A stretch of 29,488 bases of DNA. Source: Oscillibacter sp. Lineage in GTDB: Bacteria; Bacillota; Clostridia; Oscillospirales; Oscillospiraceae. Shown here one piece after another: positions 1-7,492 of the stretch. The notes under the pieces are model-generated. The model was not told the origin of the DNA and searched no databases. It saw only the letters and a list, made by a program, of their open reading frames with translations. Position numbers and translations under genes: made by a program. The DNA is taken from positions 1 to 29,488 of the forward strand of contig JAKSQE010000002.1 in NCBI GenBank assembly GCA_024404295.1, in the 5' to 3' direction. Each line of letters opens with the position of its first letter. Within the stretch, counting starts at the first letter, position 1.

Positions 1-253
1 CACCTTTGGGACTTGCCTGCTCTTCATAAGAAACAGAATCAATGCGACCGTCTACAAAGAGTTCCCCGCCATCAAGGCTCAACTTTCCGATGTGCAGATT
101 TTCGCCGGTGACGATGAGCATACCCGCCGTGGTAGACATGACAATGCCGGTTTCATCGAACCGTTCCACATCTTCCACACCGGAGACAGTCAATCGCTCA
201 CGACCGGACAGCTCCAAGCGATGATTTGCAGATAAATTAAAATCGTTACCCAT
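1..253 (-). CDS. yabP: Sporulation protein YabP, partial (C-terminus beyond left edge)
   Basis: The reading frame is open from an ATG at 253 to the window edge and gives 84 residues starting MGNDFNLSANHRLELSGRER. The pattern of short beta-strand segments (LTVSGVEDVERFDETGIV, then LIVTGENLHIGKLSLDGGEL) is that of the YabP family, small proteins of about 100 residues made during sporulation in Bacillus and Clostridia. Only the last few residues should be missing. A good ribosome binding site (GGGAGGG) sits about 8 bases before the ATG. The gene follows rqcP by 50 bases on the same strand, the same order as B. subtilis yabO-yabP, and yabQ and divIC would be expected beyond the edge. The identification rests on family resemblance and synteny together. 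The precise molecular function of YabP is not established. Confidence 0.88.
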   Translation of the reverse strand, partial: MGNDFNLSANHRLELSGRERLTVSGVEDVERFDETGIVMSTTAGMLIVTGENLHIGKLSLDGGELFVDGRIDSVSYEEQASPKG

Positions 254-303
254 TGTTGATCCCTCCCTGCATGAACATATGCGGGGGTGGGACAGGATAG
301 ACC

Positions 304-543
304 TCAGATCTGCCGATAGAGCGTCACAGCATCGGCTTGCTTCACCGTCTCCTGCACGGAGAGGACTTCCACAGTAATGGTGCGAGTGCCGAAACGCAGA
401 GAAATCTGATCCCCTACTTTTACATCATAAGATGCGCGCTGAGGCTTTCCGTTGACTGTGACCAAACCGTTGTCGCAGGCTTCGTTCGCCACCGTACGTC
501 GTTTAATTAAACGGGAGACTTTCAAATACTTGTCTAAGCGCAT
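304..543 (-). CDS. rqcP: S4-domain RNA-binding protein RqcP (YabO/Hsp15 family)
   Basis: A 79-residue protein beginning MRLDKYLKVSRLIKRRTVAN, a canonical S4 RNA-binding fold: the conserved R-L-D-K-L-K-R-R pattern, then NGLVTVNGKP and VKVGDQISLRFG. B. subtilis YabO, now RqcP, binds stalled 50S subunits with RqcH and supports C-terminal alanine tailing in ribosome quality control. The same role is inferred here from family and from location between mazG and yabP. I chose the ATG at 543 rather than the upstream ATG at 576. GGAGG lies 7 bases before 543, whereas the extra N-terminal residues from 576 would be translated from the preceding terminator hairpin and do not resemble the family. The gene has no visible promoter of its own and lies just past the HU terminator, so it probably depends on read-through. 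Confidence 0.9.
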   Translation of the reverse strand: MRLDKYLKVSRLIKRRTVANEACDNGLVTVNGKPQRASYDVKVGDQISLRFGTRTITVEVLSVQETVKQADAVTLYRQI

Positions 544-557
544 ACAAAACCCTCCAA

Positions 558-590
558 ATAAAAACTGCCGGCACATTTGTGCCGGCAGTC
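558..590 (-). terminator. Intrinsic terminator after HU, in front of rqcP
   Basis: A perfect 10-bp stem (CTGCCGGCAC / GTGCCGGCAG, 565-574 with 579-588) closes a 4-base loop. On the minus strand it is followed by TTTTTATTT, and it starts 12 bases after the HU stop codon. The rqcP ribosome binding site begins directly after the T-tract, so this element can act as terminator for HU and attenuator for rqcP-yabP. Confidence 0.85.
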
Positions 591-600
591 AAAACCGAAA

Positions 601-876
601 TTACTTCGCAACAACGTCCTTCAGAGCCTTACCAGCCTTGAAAGTGGGAACCTTGGAAGCGGGGATCTCGACAACTTCCTTGGTGCGGGGATTGCGGCCG
701 GTGCGAGCAGCGCGGGTCTTGACCTCGAAAGAGCCAAAGCCAACCAGCTGAACCTTGTCGCCTTCCTTCAGAGCGGCGGCGATGGTGTCCAGAGTGGCGG
801 AAACGACAGCCTCAGCGTCCTTCTTAGAGACGTTAGCGGCAGCAGCAACAGCTGCAATCAGTTCGGTCTTATTCAT
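601..876 (-). CDS. hup: HU-family DNA-binding protein
   Basis: A 91-residue histone-like protein, MNKTELIAAVAAAANVSKKD at the start, with the HU DNA-binding arm signature GFGSFEVKTRAARTGRNP near residues 47-64 and the C-terminal PTFKAGKALKDVV. HU is an abundant nucleoid protein that binds and bends DNA as a dimer with little sequence specificity. Length and all conserved positions are typical, so it should be functional. The ATG at 876 has GGAGG 8 bases upstream. The gene lies between mazG and rqcP. It is flanked by one hairpin near the mazG stop and a strong one after its own stop, which suggests an independently accumulating transcript at higher level than its neighbours. A dedicated promoter was not obvious in the 54-base gap upstream. 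Confidence 0.96.
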   Translation of the reverse strand: MNKTELIAAVAAAANVSKKDAEAVVSATLDTIAAALKEGDKVQLVGFGSFEVKTRAARTGRNPRTKEVVEIPASKVPTFKAGKALKDVVAK

Positions 877-901
877 TGTATGATCCTCCAGTGTATCTTA
901 A

Positions 902-934
902 AAAAATATTTTAAACGCGAATCTATGCGTTTAA
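902..934 (-). terminator. Terminator-like hairpin between mazG and HU
   Basis: An 8-bp inverted repeat TTAAACGC / GCGTTTAA (911-918 with 927-934) has an 8-base loop and overlaps the mazG stop codon. On the minus strand it is followed by ATATTTTTTT. The stem is A+T-rich, so termination may be partial. Confidence 0.5.
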
Positions 935-1722
935 GACTGTTTTGCATCCTCCCAGAGGGCAATTAACTCTGCCTCAGAGTAGGATTTCAGGGGTTGGGTA
1001 GCGGCTTCTTCAACTTTGCGAAAGCGGCCCTCAAACTTATCGCAGGCCAAATGCAGGGCTTCTTCCGGATCAATGCCATTCATTTGTGCGATCTTTGTCA
1101 GGGCAAATAAGGCGTCACCGATCTCCTCTTGCATGCCGTGTGGGCCAGTGACATTCTTTTCCACAGCCTGGCGGACTTCACCGGCTTCTTCATCCAGTTT
1201 GTCCAACGCACCGGAGATAGAACTCCAGTTGAAGCCGGCCTTCACGGTTTTAGAGATGATCTTCTCCGCACGCCACAGGGCGGGCAACGTGTGCGGAACC
1301 GCTTCAATCGCATCGGAAACGGAGTTGAATCCCTTTTCCTTGCGCTTTGCTTCTTCCCAGTTGGTCAATGCCTGCTGAGAATCTTTCCCCTCTAAAGAGC
1401 CGAACACATGGGGATGGCGAAACACCAATTTCTTAGAGACTCCGTCCACCACATCATCTATGTTGAACCGTCCGACTTCTTCTTCCATAATGGAATGAAA
1501 TGCTACCTGCATTAAAATGTCGCCCAGTTCTTCCTTCATACCGGCCACATCATCCCGATCCAGAGCGTCCAGAACCTCGTAGGTTTCCTCCAGGAAGTTG
1601 CGGCGAATGGAGCTGTGGGTTTGCTCTCGATCCCATGGGCAACCGCCCGGACCGCGCAGCAAGTGCATGATCTCCAGGAAGTCTTCCCAACCATAGTGTG
1701 GTTTGTATTCAAAATTTACCAT
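931..1722 (-). CDS. mazG: MazG family nucleoside triphosphate pyrophosphohydrolase
   Basis: A 263-residue protein with two MazG all-alpha domains. MazG hydrolyses NTPs and dNTPs to the monophosphate and pyrophosphate and removes aberrant nucleotides. The first domain carries GGCPWDREQTHSSIRRNFLE, EETYEVLDAL and KEELGDILMQVAFH (roughly residues 26-78). The second carries EEAGEVRQAV and EEIGDALFAL (about 180-210). The E-E-x-x-E and E-x-x-D metal-binding motifs are present in both. The protein is shorter than B. subtilis YabN, which has an added N-terminal methyltransferase domain. Here only the MazG part is present, as in E. coli MazG. The ATG at 1722 has AAGGA at a usable distance. It sits between the YabM-type flippase and HU, in the order seen in sporulating Firmicutes. 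Confidence 0.95.
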   Translation of the reverse strand: MVNFEYKPHYGWEDFLEIMHLLRGPGGCPWDREQTHSSIRRNFLEETYEVLDALDRDDVAGMKEELGDILMQVAFHSIMEEEVGRFNIDDVVDGVSKKLVFRHPHVFGSLEGKDSQQALTNWEEAKRKEKGFNSVSDAIEAVPHTLPALWRAEKIISKTVKAGFNWSSISGALDKLDEEAGEVRQAVEKNVTGPHGMQEEIGDALFALTKIAQMNGIDPEEALHLACDKFEGRFRKVEEAATQPLKSYSEAELIALWEDAKQS

Positions 1723-1790
1723 AAGTTATCAGTCCTTGCAAGTATAAAATTGGGAAACTGTTAAGAATCAAGGGGTTTTCCCTAAAATGC

Positions 1791-3404
1791 TCATTTTAAG
1801 TGTAAAAGTTTGGCTATTTTTTTACCCTTGGGCAAGGATTCCACATCTTCTGCCCGCAAGATCCGCAGCAGAACCACCAAAATGAAGTACACGACAACGC
1901 CAACACCGATGCCGCAGAGGGTCGCCAGTGCGTTGGCACCGTATGCACTATGCCCGGAAAGCGCGCGATAGGTAAAGCCGTGGATTGCCCACGCAGAGCC
2001 ACCCATAAGAGCGGAAGCCAAAATGGGTTTTGCGAAAAGCTGCAGGTAGTGCGGTTTTTCCGGAGAGTATTTCCACACAAAGAACAGGTTCAGCGCAACA
2101 ATGGTCACATAGCAGCAGAGCGTGGAAATGGGGGCACCGTGAATGTTAATATCGGGATTGCCCACCAAAACATAGTTCATCACAATTTTAACCAGACCGC
2201 CGATAATAACCGTGCAGATGGGAAGTTTCTCCTTGCCGTAAGTCTGCAGGATCGCGTTGGTCAGAATCATCAGGCATACAAAAATAGTAGCAATGCCCAG
2301 AATCTGCAGATGAGGACCGGCAGACAAAGCGCCCTCTCGTTGTGCGGGCAACACCAAGACCATAATGGGAGTGGACAGAACACTCAGTCCGATACCGGCC
2401 GGCAAAGCCAACAGGGCGATGAGGCGGAAGGAAGTATCAATGGTCTGATTGGCCTGGCGGGTATCCTTCTGCGCCAAAGCGGCAGCAGCAAAGGGGATCA
2501 GACTCATGGTAACAGGATAGACAAAGGAGGACACCATGTTCAGCATATCCATGGCATAGGAATACTGACCTTTCAAGGCGGCGGCAGCCACCTCGGTGAG
2601 CCCTAAACCGGATTGCAGGCGCCCCAGAACGATTTTGGTGTCGATCATGGTGATAATGCTCATGGCGGAATTACTCAACGTGATCGGGATACCGATCGCC
2701 AAAATGCTCCGCATAAGAGCACCGCTGGAGGGCGGAACATCCAAAGCGTCTGTCTTCTCACGGTGCCGCATCAGGTAAAAAACGAGGAAGCACATGGAGA
2801 GAATCGTGCCAACGGTGACGCCGAAAATGGCACCGGCAGCGCCCCAATCCAACGACTTGCCAATATGCAGCAAATACCATGCCAAAGGCAGGCCGATACC
2901 CAGCTTGCAAAAAGCCTCCAGGACCTGAGAAATGGCGGTGGGAGCCATGATGCCCTGTCCCTGCGTATAACCACGCATACAGGCCAGCAGGCACACGCAG
3001 AACACCGCAGGAGCCAATGCCCGAATCGGCATGGCAGCCATTTCGTTGTTCTGCATGACGGCAAGCTGTTGAGCGCCGAAGAACATCAACAGAGAACCCA
3101 CAAGACCCAGACCGAAGAACAGCCAGATAGCCGCGCGGAACAGCTTGCGTTTTTCATTTTCCTTTCCCTGCGCCTGCGCCTGACTGGTCAGCTTGGAAAT
3201 GGCCAAGGGCAGACCGGCGGTGGAAATGGTCAGCAGCACATTGTAAATTTCATAAGCAGTCTGGAAATAGGTTTTGCCCACATCGCCCAGAATGTTGTTT
3301 AGTGGCAGTTTATAAAATGCCCCGATAATTTTCACAATTGCGACAGCGGAAGCTAAAATGGCAGCGCCGCCCAGGAAAGACTGCTTTTTGGATGAGTTTG
3401 CCAT
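1791..3404 (-). CDS. MOP-superfamily polysaccharide flippase (YabM/SpoVB type)
   Basis: A 537-residue polytopic membrane protein with about 14 hydrophobic segments. It starts with a cytoplasmic tail (MANSSKKQSFLGGAAILASA) and an early G-A-F-Y-K-L-P-L-N-N motif typical of the SpoVB/YabM branch of the oligosaccharide flippase superfamily. Later landmarks are MRGYTQGQGIMAPTAISQVL near 144-163 and IPITLSNSAMSIITMIDT near 240. Relatives move lipid-linked peptidoglycan or polysaccharide precursors across the membrane, and SpoVB acts in spore cortex synthesis. Position directly upstream of mazG matches B. subtilis yabM, so I favour YabM over SpoVB proper. The substrate cannot be read from the sequence. 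A weak AGGT element precedes the ATG at 3404. Confidence 0.88.
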   Translation of the reverse strand: MANSSKKQSFLGGAAILASAVAIVKIIGAFYKLPLNNILGDVGKTYFQTAYEIYNVLLTISTAGLPLAISKLTSQAQAQGKENEKRKLFRAAIWLFFGLGLVGSLLMFFGAQQLAVMQNNEMAAMPIRALAPAVFCVCLLACMRGYTQGQGIMAPTAISQVLEAFCKLGIGLPLAWYLLHIGKSLDWGAAGAIFGVTVGTILSMCFLVFYLMRHREKTDALDVPPSSGALMRSILAIGIPITLSNSAMSIITMIDTKIVLGRLQSGLGLTEVAAAALKGQYSYAMDMLNMVSSFVYPVTMSLIPFAAAALAQKDTRQANQTIDTSFRLIALLALPAGIGLSVLSTPIMVLVLPAQREGALSAGPHLQILGIATIFVCLMILTNAILQTYGKEKLPICTVIIGGLVKIVMNYVLVGNPDINIHGAPISTLCCYVTIVALNLFFVWKYSPEKPHYLQLFAKPILASALMGGSAWAIHGFTYRALSGHSAYGANALATLCGIGVGVVVYFILVVLLRILRAEDVESLPKGKKIAKLLHLK

Positions 3405-3446
3405 GAATGCATTACCTCGAATTTCAAACGAAATAATAATTGTTCA

Positions 3447-3465
3447 GAAAAGCCGTCTACGACGG
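3447..3465 (-). terminator. Weak terminator-like hairpin upstream of the flippase gene
   Basis: A 5-bp stem CCGTC / GACGG with a 3-base loop (3453-3457 with 3461-3465), followed on the minus strand by CTTTTC. It lies between the zinc-ribbon gene and the flippase gene. It is short and may only attenuate. Confidence 0.3.
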
Positions 3466-3480
3466 ATAAAGTTGGTCTGA

Positions 3481-3876
3481 TTACAGTTTCGTACCGCAGT
3501 GCTTACAGAAAGAGTCGCTGGGTGTTTCAACTTTTGCATTGCAGACGGGGCAGGATTGTAACGTGGCAGACGGTGCTGCAGACGTTCCCAGTTCCGAAAT
3601 CTGCGCTTTCAACGCATCAATCTGCTCCATTTTCTTCAACAACACCTCGGAATCCGTAGGGTTGCCGGTATGGGTGGCATAGAGCATTTCACCCAGTTCC
3701 CGCATTTGAAGGTTGACCTCGGCCTTCAAATTTGCCAATTTCAGCTTAGATTGCACGCAAGAAGATGCTGCCGCTGCTCCTTTGGCCACAGCATATACTG
3801 CACCGGTGGCGCTATCATTCACCACAACGGCAAGATCTTTTGCACTGCTCGACAGTGTTTTCCAACGATGATCCAT
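3481..3876 (-). CDS. Zinc-ribbon protein of unknown function
   Basis: A 131-residue soluble protein that I cannot assign to a named family. The C-terminus is a four-cysteine zinc ribbon: CPVC at 109-112 and CKHCG at 124-128. The middle (about 45-98) is rich in L, E, K and Q with heptad-like spacing and is probably a coiled coil. The N-terminal 40 residues are alanine- and serine-rich and could form an amphipathic helix. There is no signal peptide. I chose the ATG at 3876 because GGAGG lies 8 bases upstream. The frame also has an ATG at 3891, but that codon overlaps the GGAGG itself. The gene is 38 bases downstream of a P-loop kinase and upstream of the flippase, probably in one transcript. 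Regulatory or scaffold roles are possible but unsupported. Confidence 0.8.
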   Translation of the reverse strand: MDHRWKTLSSSAKDLAVVVNDSATGAVYAVAKGAAAASSCVQSKLKLANLKAEVNLQMRELGEMLYATHTGNPTDSEVLLKKMEQIDALKAQISELGTSAAPSATLQSCPVCNAKVETPSDSFCKHCGTKL

Positions 3877-3914
3877 TGCGCTGACCTCCATGTTGTATCG
3901 TTAAGAGTACTTGA

Positions 3915-4856
3915 TCAATGATTGTCATAGGTGCTGCCGCCGATAAATTCACGGGCCAGCGAAGTGGGGGGGATGATACTGGTATCTTCCAACGCAGTGA
4001 TATTGCGGAAACCCTGCAGCATATCGTCCACGATTCCCGGCCGTTCCGACTGAGGGACAGCTTCCAGCAGAGGAACTACAATGGGTTTGAGCAAAGAGAA
4101 TTCAAAGGCAAGGCAAGAGTCAAACAGCAAGTCGGCACTTTCCTTGTAGGGGGAGATATAGAGCTTTTCGCCTCGACGGACATTATCCCACAGTTTCAAG
4201 GTGGAGGTTGCGTCGTAGCCACGGAAGAGAGCGTCTCGAACGATACGGCGGCACAAGCGCAGCCATGCGTGGTCAAACACAATATTGCCCATCTCATCCC
4301 GCAGACTGCTGCGGGCAGCAATGTACAGCTTAAACGCCTTGGGATTCTTGCCTACGATAATATCATTTAATGCATGAATGCCCTCAAAGATGGCCATATC
4401 CTTCTGATCGAGACGCAGAGGTTGGGAGAGGATATTCGAACGCATCTGGCGAGCAAATTCATACTTAGGGACATGAATCGTCTCGCCGCGATCCAACATG
4501 GCGAAATGGCGGTTCAGCAGATTGACATCCAGGCAGAACGGAGACTCAAAATCAATTTCACCCTGACGGTTACGGGGAGCCGTTTCCGGATCAATGGTGT
4601 TGAAATAGTTGTCCATGGAGACGGTGTGGGTTTCAATGCCCAGCTTCTCCAACTGTTCCTCCACCTTCAATGCGGTGGTAGTCTTACCGGATCCGGAAGG
4701 ACCGGAGAGCAGAATGATATGAGATTGTGCCTGATGCTCAGCAATTTTCTTTGCGGCATTTTCCACCTTCTTTGTATAGGCTGCATCACATTCTTCGACA
4801 AAGCCCTTGGGGTCTGAGCGAATCGCCTCGTTGATCTCATTCAAATAGTAAGCCAT
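3915..4856 (-). CDS. Uridine kinase-like P-loop kinase
   Basis: A 313-residue cytoplasmic protein with a Walker A loop GPSGSGKTT at residues 52-60, DNYF at about 82-85 (the uridine kinase/phosphoribulokinase D-x-Y motif), and FEGIHALND near 164, where family members have the E-G base-binding segment. These place it in the uridine kinase/phosphoribulokinase/pantothenate kinase superfamily. An N-terminal extension of about 45 charged residues precedes the P-loop. B. subtilis Udk lacks that extension, and it is reminiscent of the larger nucleoside-kinase-like proteins that are often called uridine kinase only by similarity. Substrate is therefore uncertain. The ATG at 4856 has GGAAGG 5 bases upstream. 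It lies 21 bases downstream of hemZ and 38 bases upstream of the zinc-ribbon gene. Confidence 0.85.
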   Translation of the reverse strand: MAYYLNEINEAIRSDPKGFVEECDAAYTKKVENAAKKIAEHQAQSHIILLSGPSGSGKTTTALKVEEQLEKLGIETHTVSMDNYFNTIDPETAPRNRQGEIDFESPFCLDVNLLNRHFAMLDRGETIHVPKYEFARQMRSNILSQPLRLDQKDMAIFEGIHALNDIIVGKNPKAFKLYIAARSSLRDEMGNIVFDHAWLRLCRRIVRDALFRGYDATSTLKLWDNVRRGEKLYISPYKESADLLFDSCLAFEFSLLKPIVVPLLEAVPQSERPGIVDDMLQGFRNITALEDTSIIPPTSLAREFIGGSTYDNH

Positions 4857-4877
4857 AGGGACCTTCCTTTCTGTAAC

Positions 4878-6389
4878 TTAATAAACATATTTCTGATAGA
4901 ACTCCGCAAATGCGGCCTGATTGCTCAGACACTTTTCGGGGCGTTCTGTATATTCTTTGGGATATTTCACGTTAAAGACACGCTCGATATGGTTTGTGCC
5001 GGGCTCTACCATTTTGGTGGAACCGGCTGCGCCAAAGGACAAAATGGAGCAGATTTCCGCCATGATATCCACATTGTACCAGCATTGCGCATCCGGTTTG
5101 CACCAGCCGATATTTTCAAAGCTGCCGGACATATACTTCTGCCGATAGAGATAGTAGGGAGCAAAACCGGCGCTGCGCAGCAGCGGCGCGGCATAGTCCA
5201 ACATCTCCGACACTTCCTCCGGGCCGGGAATGGTCAGTCCCTCCATCAGAATACGGCTGCCTTTCTTCAGAGCCAGTGTGTGGATCGTAATATTATCGGT
5301 GCCGAATGCCAGACAACGATCCAGGGACCGGCGGAAGCCGTCGGGCGTATCCTCCGGCAGACCGGCGATCAAGTCCATATTGACATGGGGGAAGCGGTAG
5401 GCATTTACCAGCTCCATAGCCCGCTCGATATCCGCAGCGCTGTGACAGCGGCCGATGGCACGAAGCACAGGATCCTCCATGGTCTGCGGATTGACGCTGA
5501 CACGGGTGACACCGTGGGTTTTTAACACCGCCAGCTTTTCGGCGGTGATGGTGTCCGGACGTCCGGCCTCCACGGTAATTTCGTCGCAGTGGGAAAGATC
5601 AAAGCTTTCCTCCAAAGCGGTTAAAACGGCGTCCATCTGCTGGGCGGTCAGGGTAGTGGGGGTACCACCGCCCATATAAAAAGCACGGGGGCGCAGATTC
5701 TGTTCCTGCACCATGCGTCCGCCGGCACGGATCTCGTTGATCAGTGCTTTCACATAAGGAGGCACCAGGGCAAAACTGCGTTCCACAGACTGCGCCACAA
5801 AGGAGCAATAGGCGCACCGAGTGGGGCAGAAGGGAATGCCGACGTACAAGTCAATATCCCGGCTGTCCAGACGCCGAGCGGCGCGAAGAGCCATCGTACC
5901 CGTTTCCAGTGCCAATGCGCTACGCTCCGGAGAAGCAAAGTATAACGTTTCCAGTTCTCCGCGGGCCTGCTCTGGTGTTTTTCCGGCGGCAAGCGCCCGC
6001 ACGATGGGCTTATCCGGTCGAACGCCCGTAAGCATGCCCCAAGGGGGCAGCTTTAGACTGCCGCGGTGCTGCTCTTCCGGCGAGAGACGCTCCAATACCC
6101 GGGTAAAAGCCTGATAAAAACAAGCGCCCACGGTATAGCGGCGCTGCCCCTCCTGCTGAAAATCAGAGCCGGAGAGCGGACGGCAATCTCTGCACGTGCA
6201 AGTGACGCCATGATAGCCGATCTCCACGGTCACCTCGCACTGCCCCTTCGTCTCCTGCAAGGAGACGATAGCCCAGGCATCATCGTCTGGGCCGATGGGC
6301 TCATAGACAGGCTTCTCGCAGGGAAAAAGATTCATCAGGCTCTGTTCAACAACATATTTTTCATCATGTCCGTTGAATACCAGTTTCAT
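4878..6389 (-). CDS. hemZ: HemZ-type radical SAM protein (coproporphyrinogen III oxidase-like)
   Basis: A 503-residue protein with the radical SAM cluster motif C-P-T-R-C-A-Y-C at residues 188-195 (Cys188, Cys192, Cys195), an SAM-binding GGGTPTTL near 251-258, and the HemN-family segments HVNMDLIAGLPEDT and ITIHTLALKKGS. HemN-family enzymes decarboxylate coproporphyrinogen III anaerobically. The HemZ subgroup has a longer N-terminal part, as here (about 180 residues before the cluster). Some members of this superfamily are instead heme chaperones (HemW), and true activity of HemZ proteins is not settled. An additional cysteine group, C-T-C-R-D-C at 64-69, lies in the N-terminal domain. The ATG at 6389 has AAGGA 8 bases upstream. 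The gene follows the MBL hydrolase by 17 bases, the usual Firmicute order. Confidence 0.88.
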   Translation of the reverse strand: MKLVFNGHDEKYVVEQSLMNLFPCEKPVYEPIGPDDDAWAIVSLQETKGQCEVTVEIGYHGVTCTCRDCRPLSGSDFQQEGQRRYTVGACFYQAFTRVLERLSPEEQHRGSLKLPPWGMLTGVRPDKPIVRALAAGKTPEQARGELETLYFASPERSALALETGTMALRAARRLDSRDIDLYVGIPFCPTRCAYCSFVAQSVERSFALVPPYVKALINEIRAGGRMVQEQNLRPRAFYMGGGTPTTLTAQQMDAVLTALEESFDLSHCDEITVEAGRPDTITAEKLAVLKTHGVTRVSVNPQTMEDPVLRAIGRCHSAADIERAMELVNAYRFPHVNMDLIAGLPEDTPDGFRRSLDRCLAFGTDNITIHTLALKKGSRILMEGLTIPGPEEVSEMLDYAAPLLRSAGFAPYYLYRQKYMSGSFENIGWCKPDAQCWYNVDIMAEICSILSFGAAGSTKMVEPGTNHIERVFNVKYPKEYTERPEKCLSNQAAFAEFYQKYVY

Positions 6390-6406
6390 AAAAAATCCTT
6401 AATTTT

Positions 6407-7024
6407 TTAGAATTGCAGATGTATTGCCTGCTGCAGATAAGGGTTCCAGTGACGTTCGTTTTCTATGGTAGAAGATTCCATATGACCGGGATAGACGCGG
6501 CAGTCGCCATCAAAACCATTCAGCCGCTTCAAAGAGGCCATGATCTTCTTCGTGCTTCCGCCGGGAAAACCTGTGCGCCCCATAGAACCGGCAAACAGAG
6601 TGTCGCCAACGAATAAAGCGTCTTCGCAGTGCAGCGTTACGCTGCCCTCGGAATGCCCCGGGGTTGCCAGCACCTTGACAGTCAAGTCGCCCACGGCAAT
6701 GGAATCTCCCTCATCGTAGTTCACGGTATTGGGCAGAAGCGGAAACAACTGCTGCATGCGGAGGTCATCTGCATAGACATCTCGCTGGTTCAGATAGACG
6801 GGTACATTCCATTGTTGGGCCAATGCATCTGCCGCACCGGTATGGTCGTAATGACCGTGCGTCAAAAGAACGGCGCAGGGTGTGCAGCCCGTCTCGGCCA
6901 CTACGGCTGCAATGCGCTGTGCATCTCCGCCGGGGTCAACAATGGCGCAGCGTTTTTGGGATTCATCACAGAGAACATAGCAGTTCACGCCCAAAGGGCC
7001 TGCGACTAAAGATTGAATGATCAT
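6407..7024 (-). CDS. MBL-fold metallo-hydrolase (glyoxalase II-like, YqgX type)
   Basis: A 205-residue metallo-beta-lactamase-fold protein. The metal motif T-H-G-H-Y-D-H is at residues 55-61, GDTLFAGSMGRTGFPGGS lies near 140-157 and the late ligand motif YPGHM near 178. Family relatives include hydroxyacylglutathione hydrolase (GloB) and B. subtilis YqgX. The length is shorter than classical GloB, which has an added C-terminal helical domain, so thioester specificity for glutathione is doubtful. Most Clostridia lack glutathione, and a bacillithiol- or cysteine-type thioester, or another substrate, is possible. Its start at 7024 lies 3 bases from the dtd stop, so translation is probably coupled. 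Confidence 0.9.
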   Translation of the reverse strand: MIIQSLVAGPLGVNCYVLCDESQKRCAIVDPGGDAQRIAAVVAETGCTPCAVLLTHGHYDHTGAADALAQQWNVPVYLNQRDVYADDLRMQQLFPLLPNTVNYDEGDSIAVGDLTVKVLATPGHSEGSVTLHCEDALFVGDTLFAGSMGRTGFPGGSTKKIMASLKRLNGFDGDCRVYPGHMESSTIENERHWNPYLQQAIHLQF

Positions 7025-7027
7025 ACG

Positions 7028-7468
7028 TTAAGCCTCGGTATCAAACAGAATCGTAACAGGGCCGTCGTTCTGGGAAAAGACCTGCATATCCGCACCGAAC
7101 TCGCCGTGTTCCACCACAAAGCCACGCTCCCGGCAGTGCGCCATGAAGCGTTGGTACAGAGGAATGGCCACATCGGGCTTGGCGGCGCCGGTAAAGCCGG
7201 GGCGGCGGGAAGAAGTGTCCGCATACAGAGTAAATTGAGAGACCACCAACAGCTTGCCGTCCACATGCTCCAAATTCAGGTTCATCTTTCCGTTTTCATC
7301 TTCAAAAACACGCAGGTTGCAGATCTTGTCAGATAGTTTGTCAGCTACCTCAGGCGTGTCGTTAGGGCCAACGCCCAACAAGACCAGAAATCCGCGGCCA
7401 ATTTGACCGTTGATCTGATCTTCAATAACAACGGATGCGTTTTTTACACGGGTGACGACTGCACGCAT
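7028..7468 (-). CDS. dtd: D-aminoacyl-tRNA deacylase
   Basis: A 146-residue protein with both DTD signatures: S-Q-F-T-L-Y-A-D near residues 77-84, which carries the catalytic-site threonine, and N-D-G-P-V-T near 133-138 (cross-subunit Gly-Pro motif that rejects L-amino acids). DTD removes D-amino acids, and glycine from mischarged tRNA-Ala, as a homodimer in the cytoplasm. The length is standard. I chose the ATG at 7468. GGAGG sits 8 bases before it, and a TTG at 7483 in the same frame overlaps that ribosome binding site and adds five residues foreign to the family. The gene follows rel by 24 bases, as in B. subtilis. Confidence 0.96.
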   Translation of the reverse strand: MRAVVTRVKNASVVIEDQINGQIGRGFLVLLGVGPNDTPEVADKLSDKICNLRVFEDENGKMNLNLEHVDGKLLVVSQFTLYADTSSRRPGFTGAAKPDVAIPLYQRFMAHCRERGFVVEHGEFGADMQVFSQNDGPVTILFDTEA

Positions 7469-7492
7469 GGCGGAAACCTCCAAGGATTGACA

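Noticed and set aside
1723..1790. Promoter-like TTGATT and TATACT upstream of mazG
   Set aside because: The spacer is 19 bases, too long for a confident call, and the flippase gene ends just upstream, so read-through explains expression.
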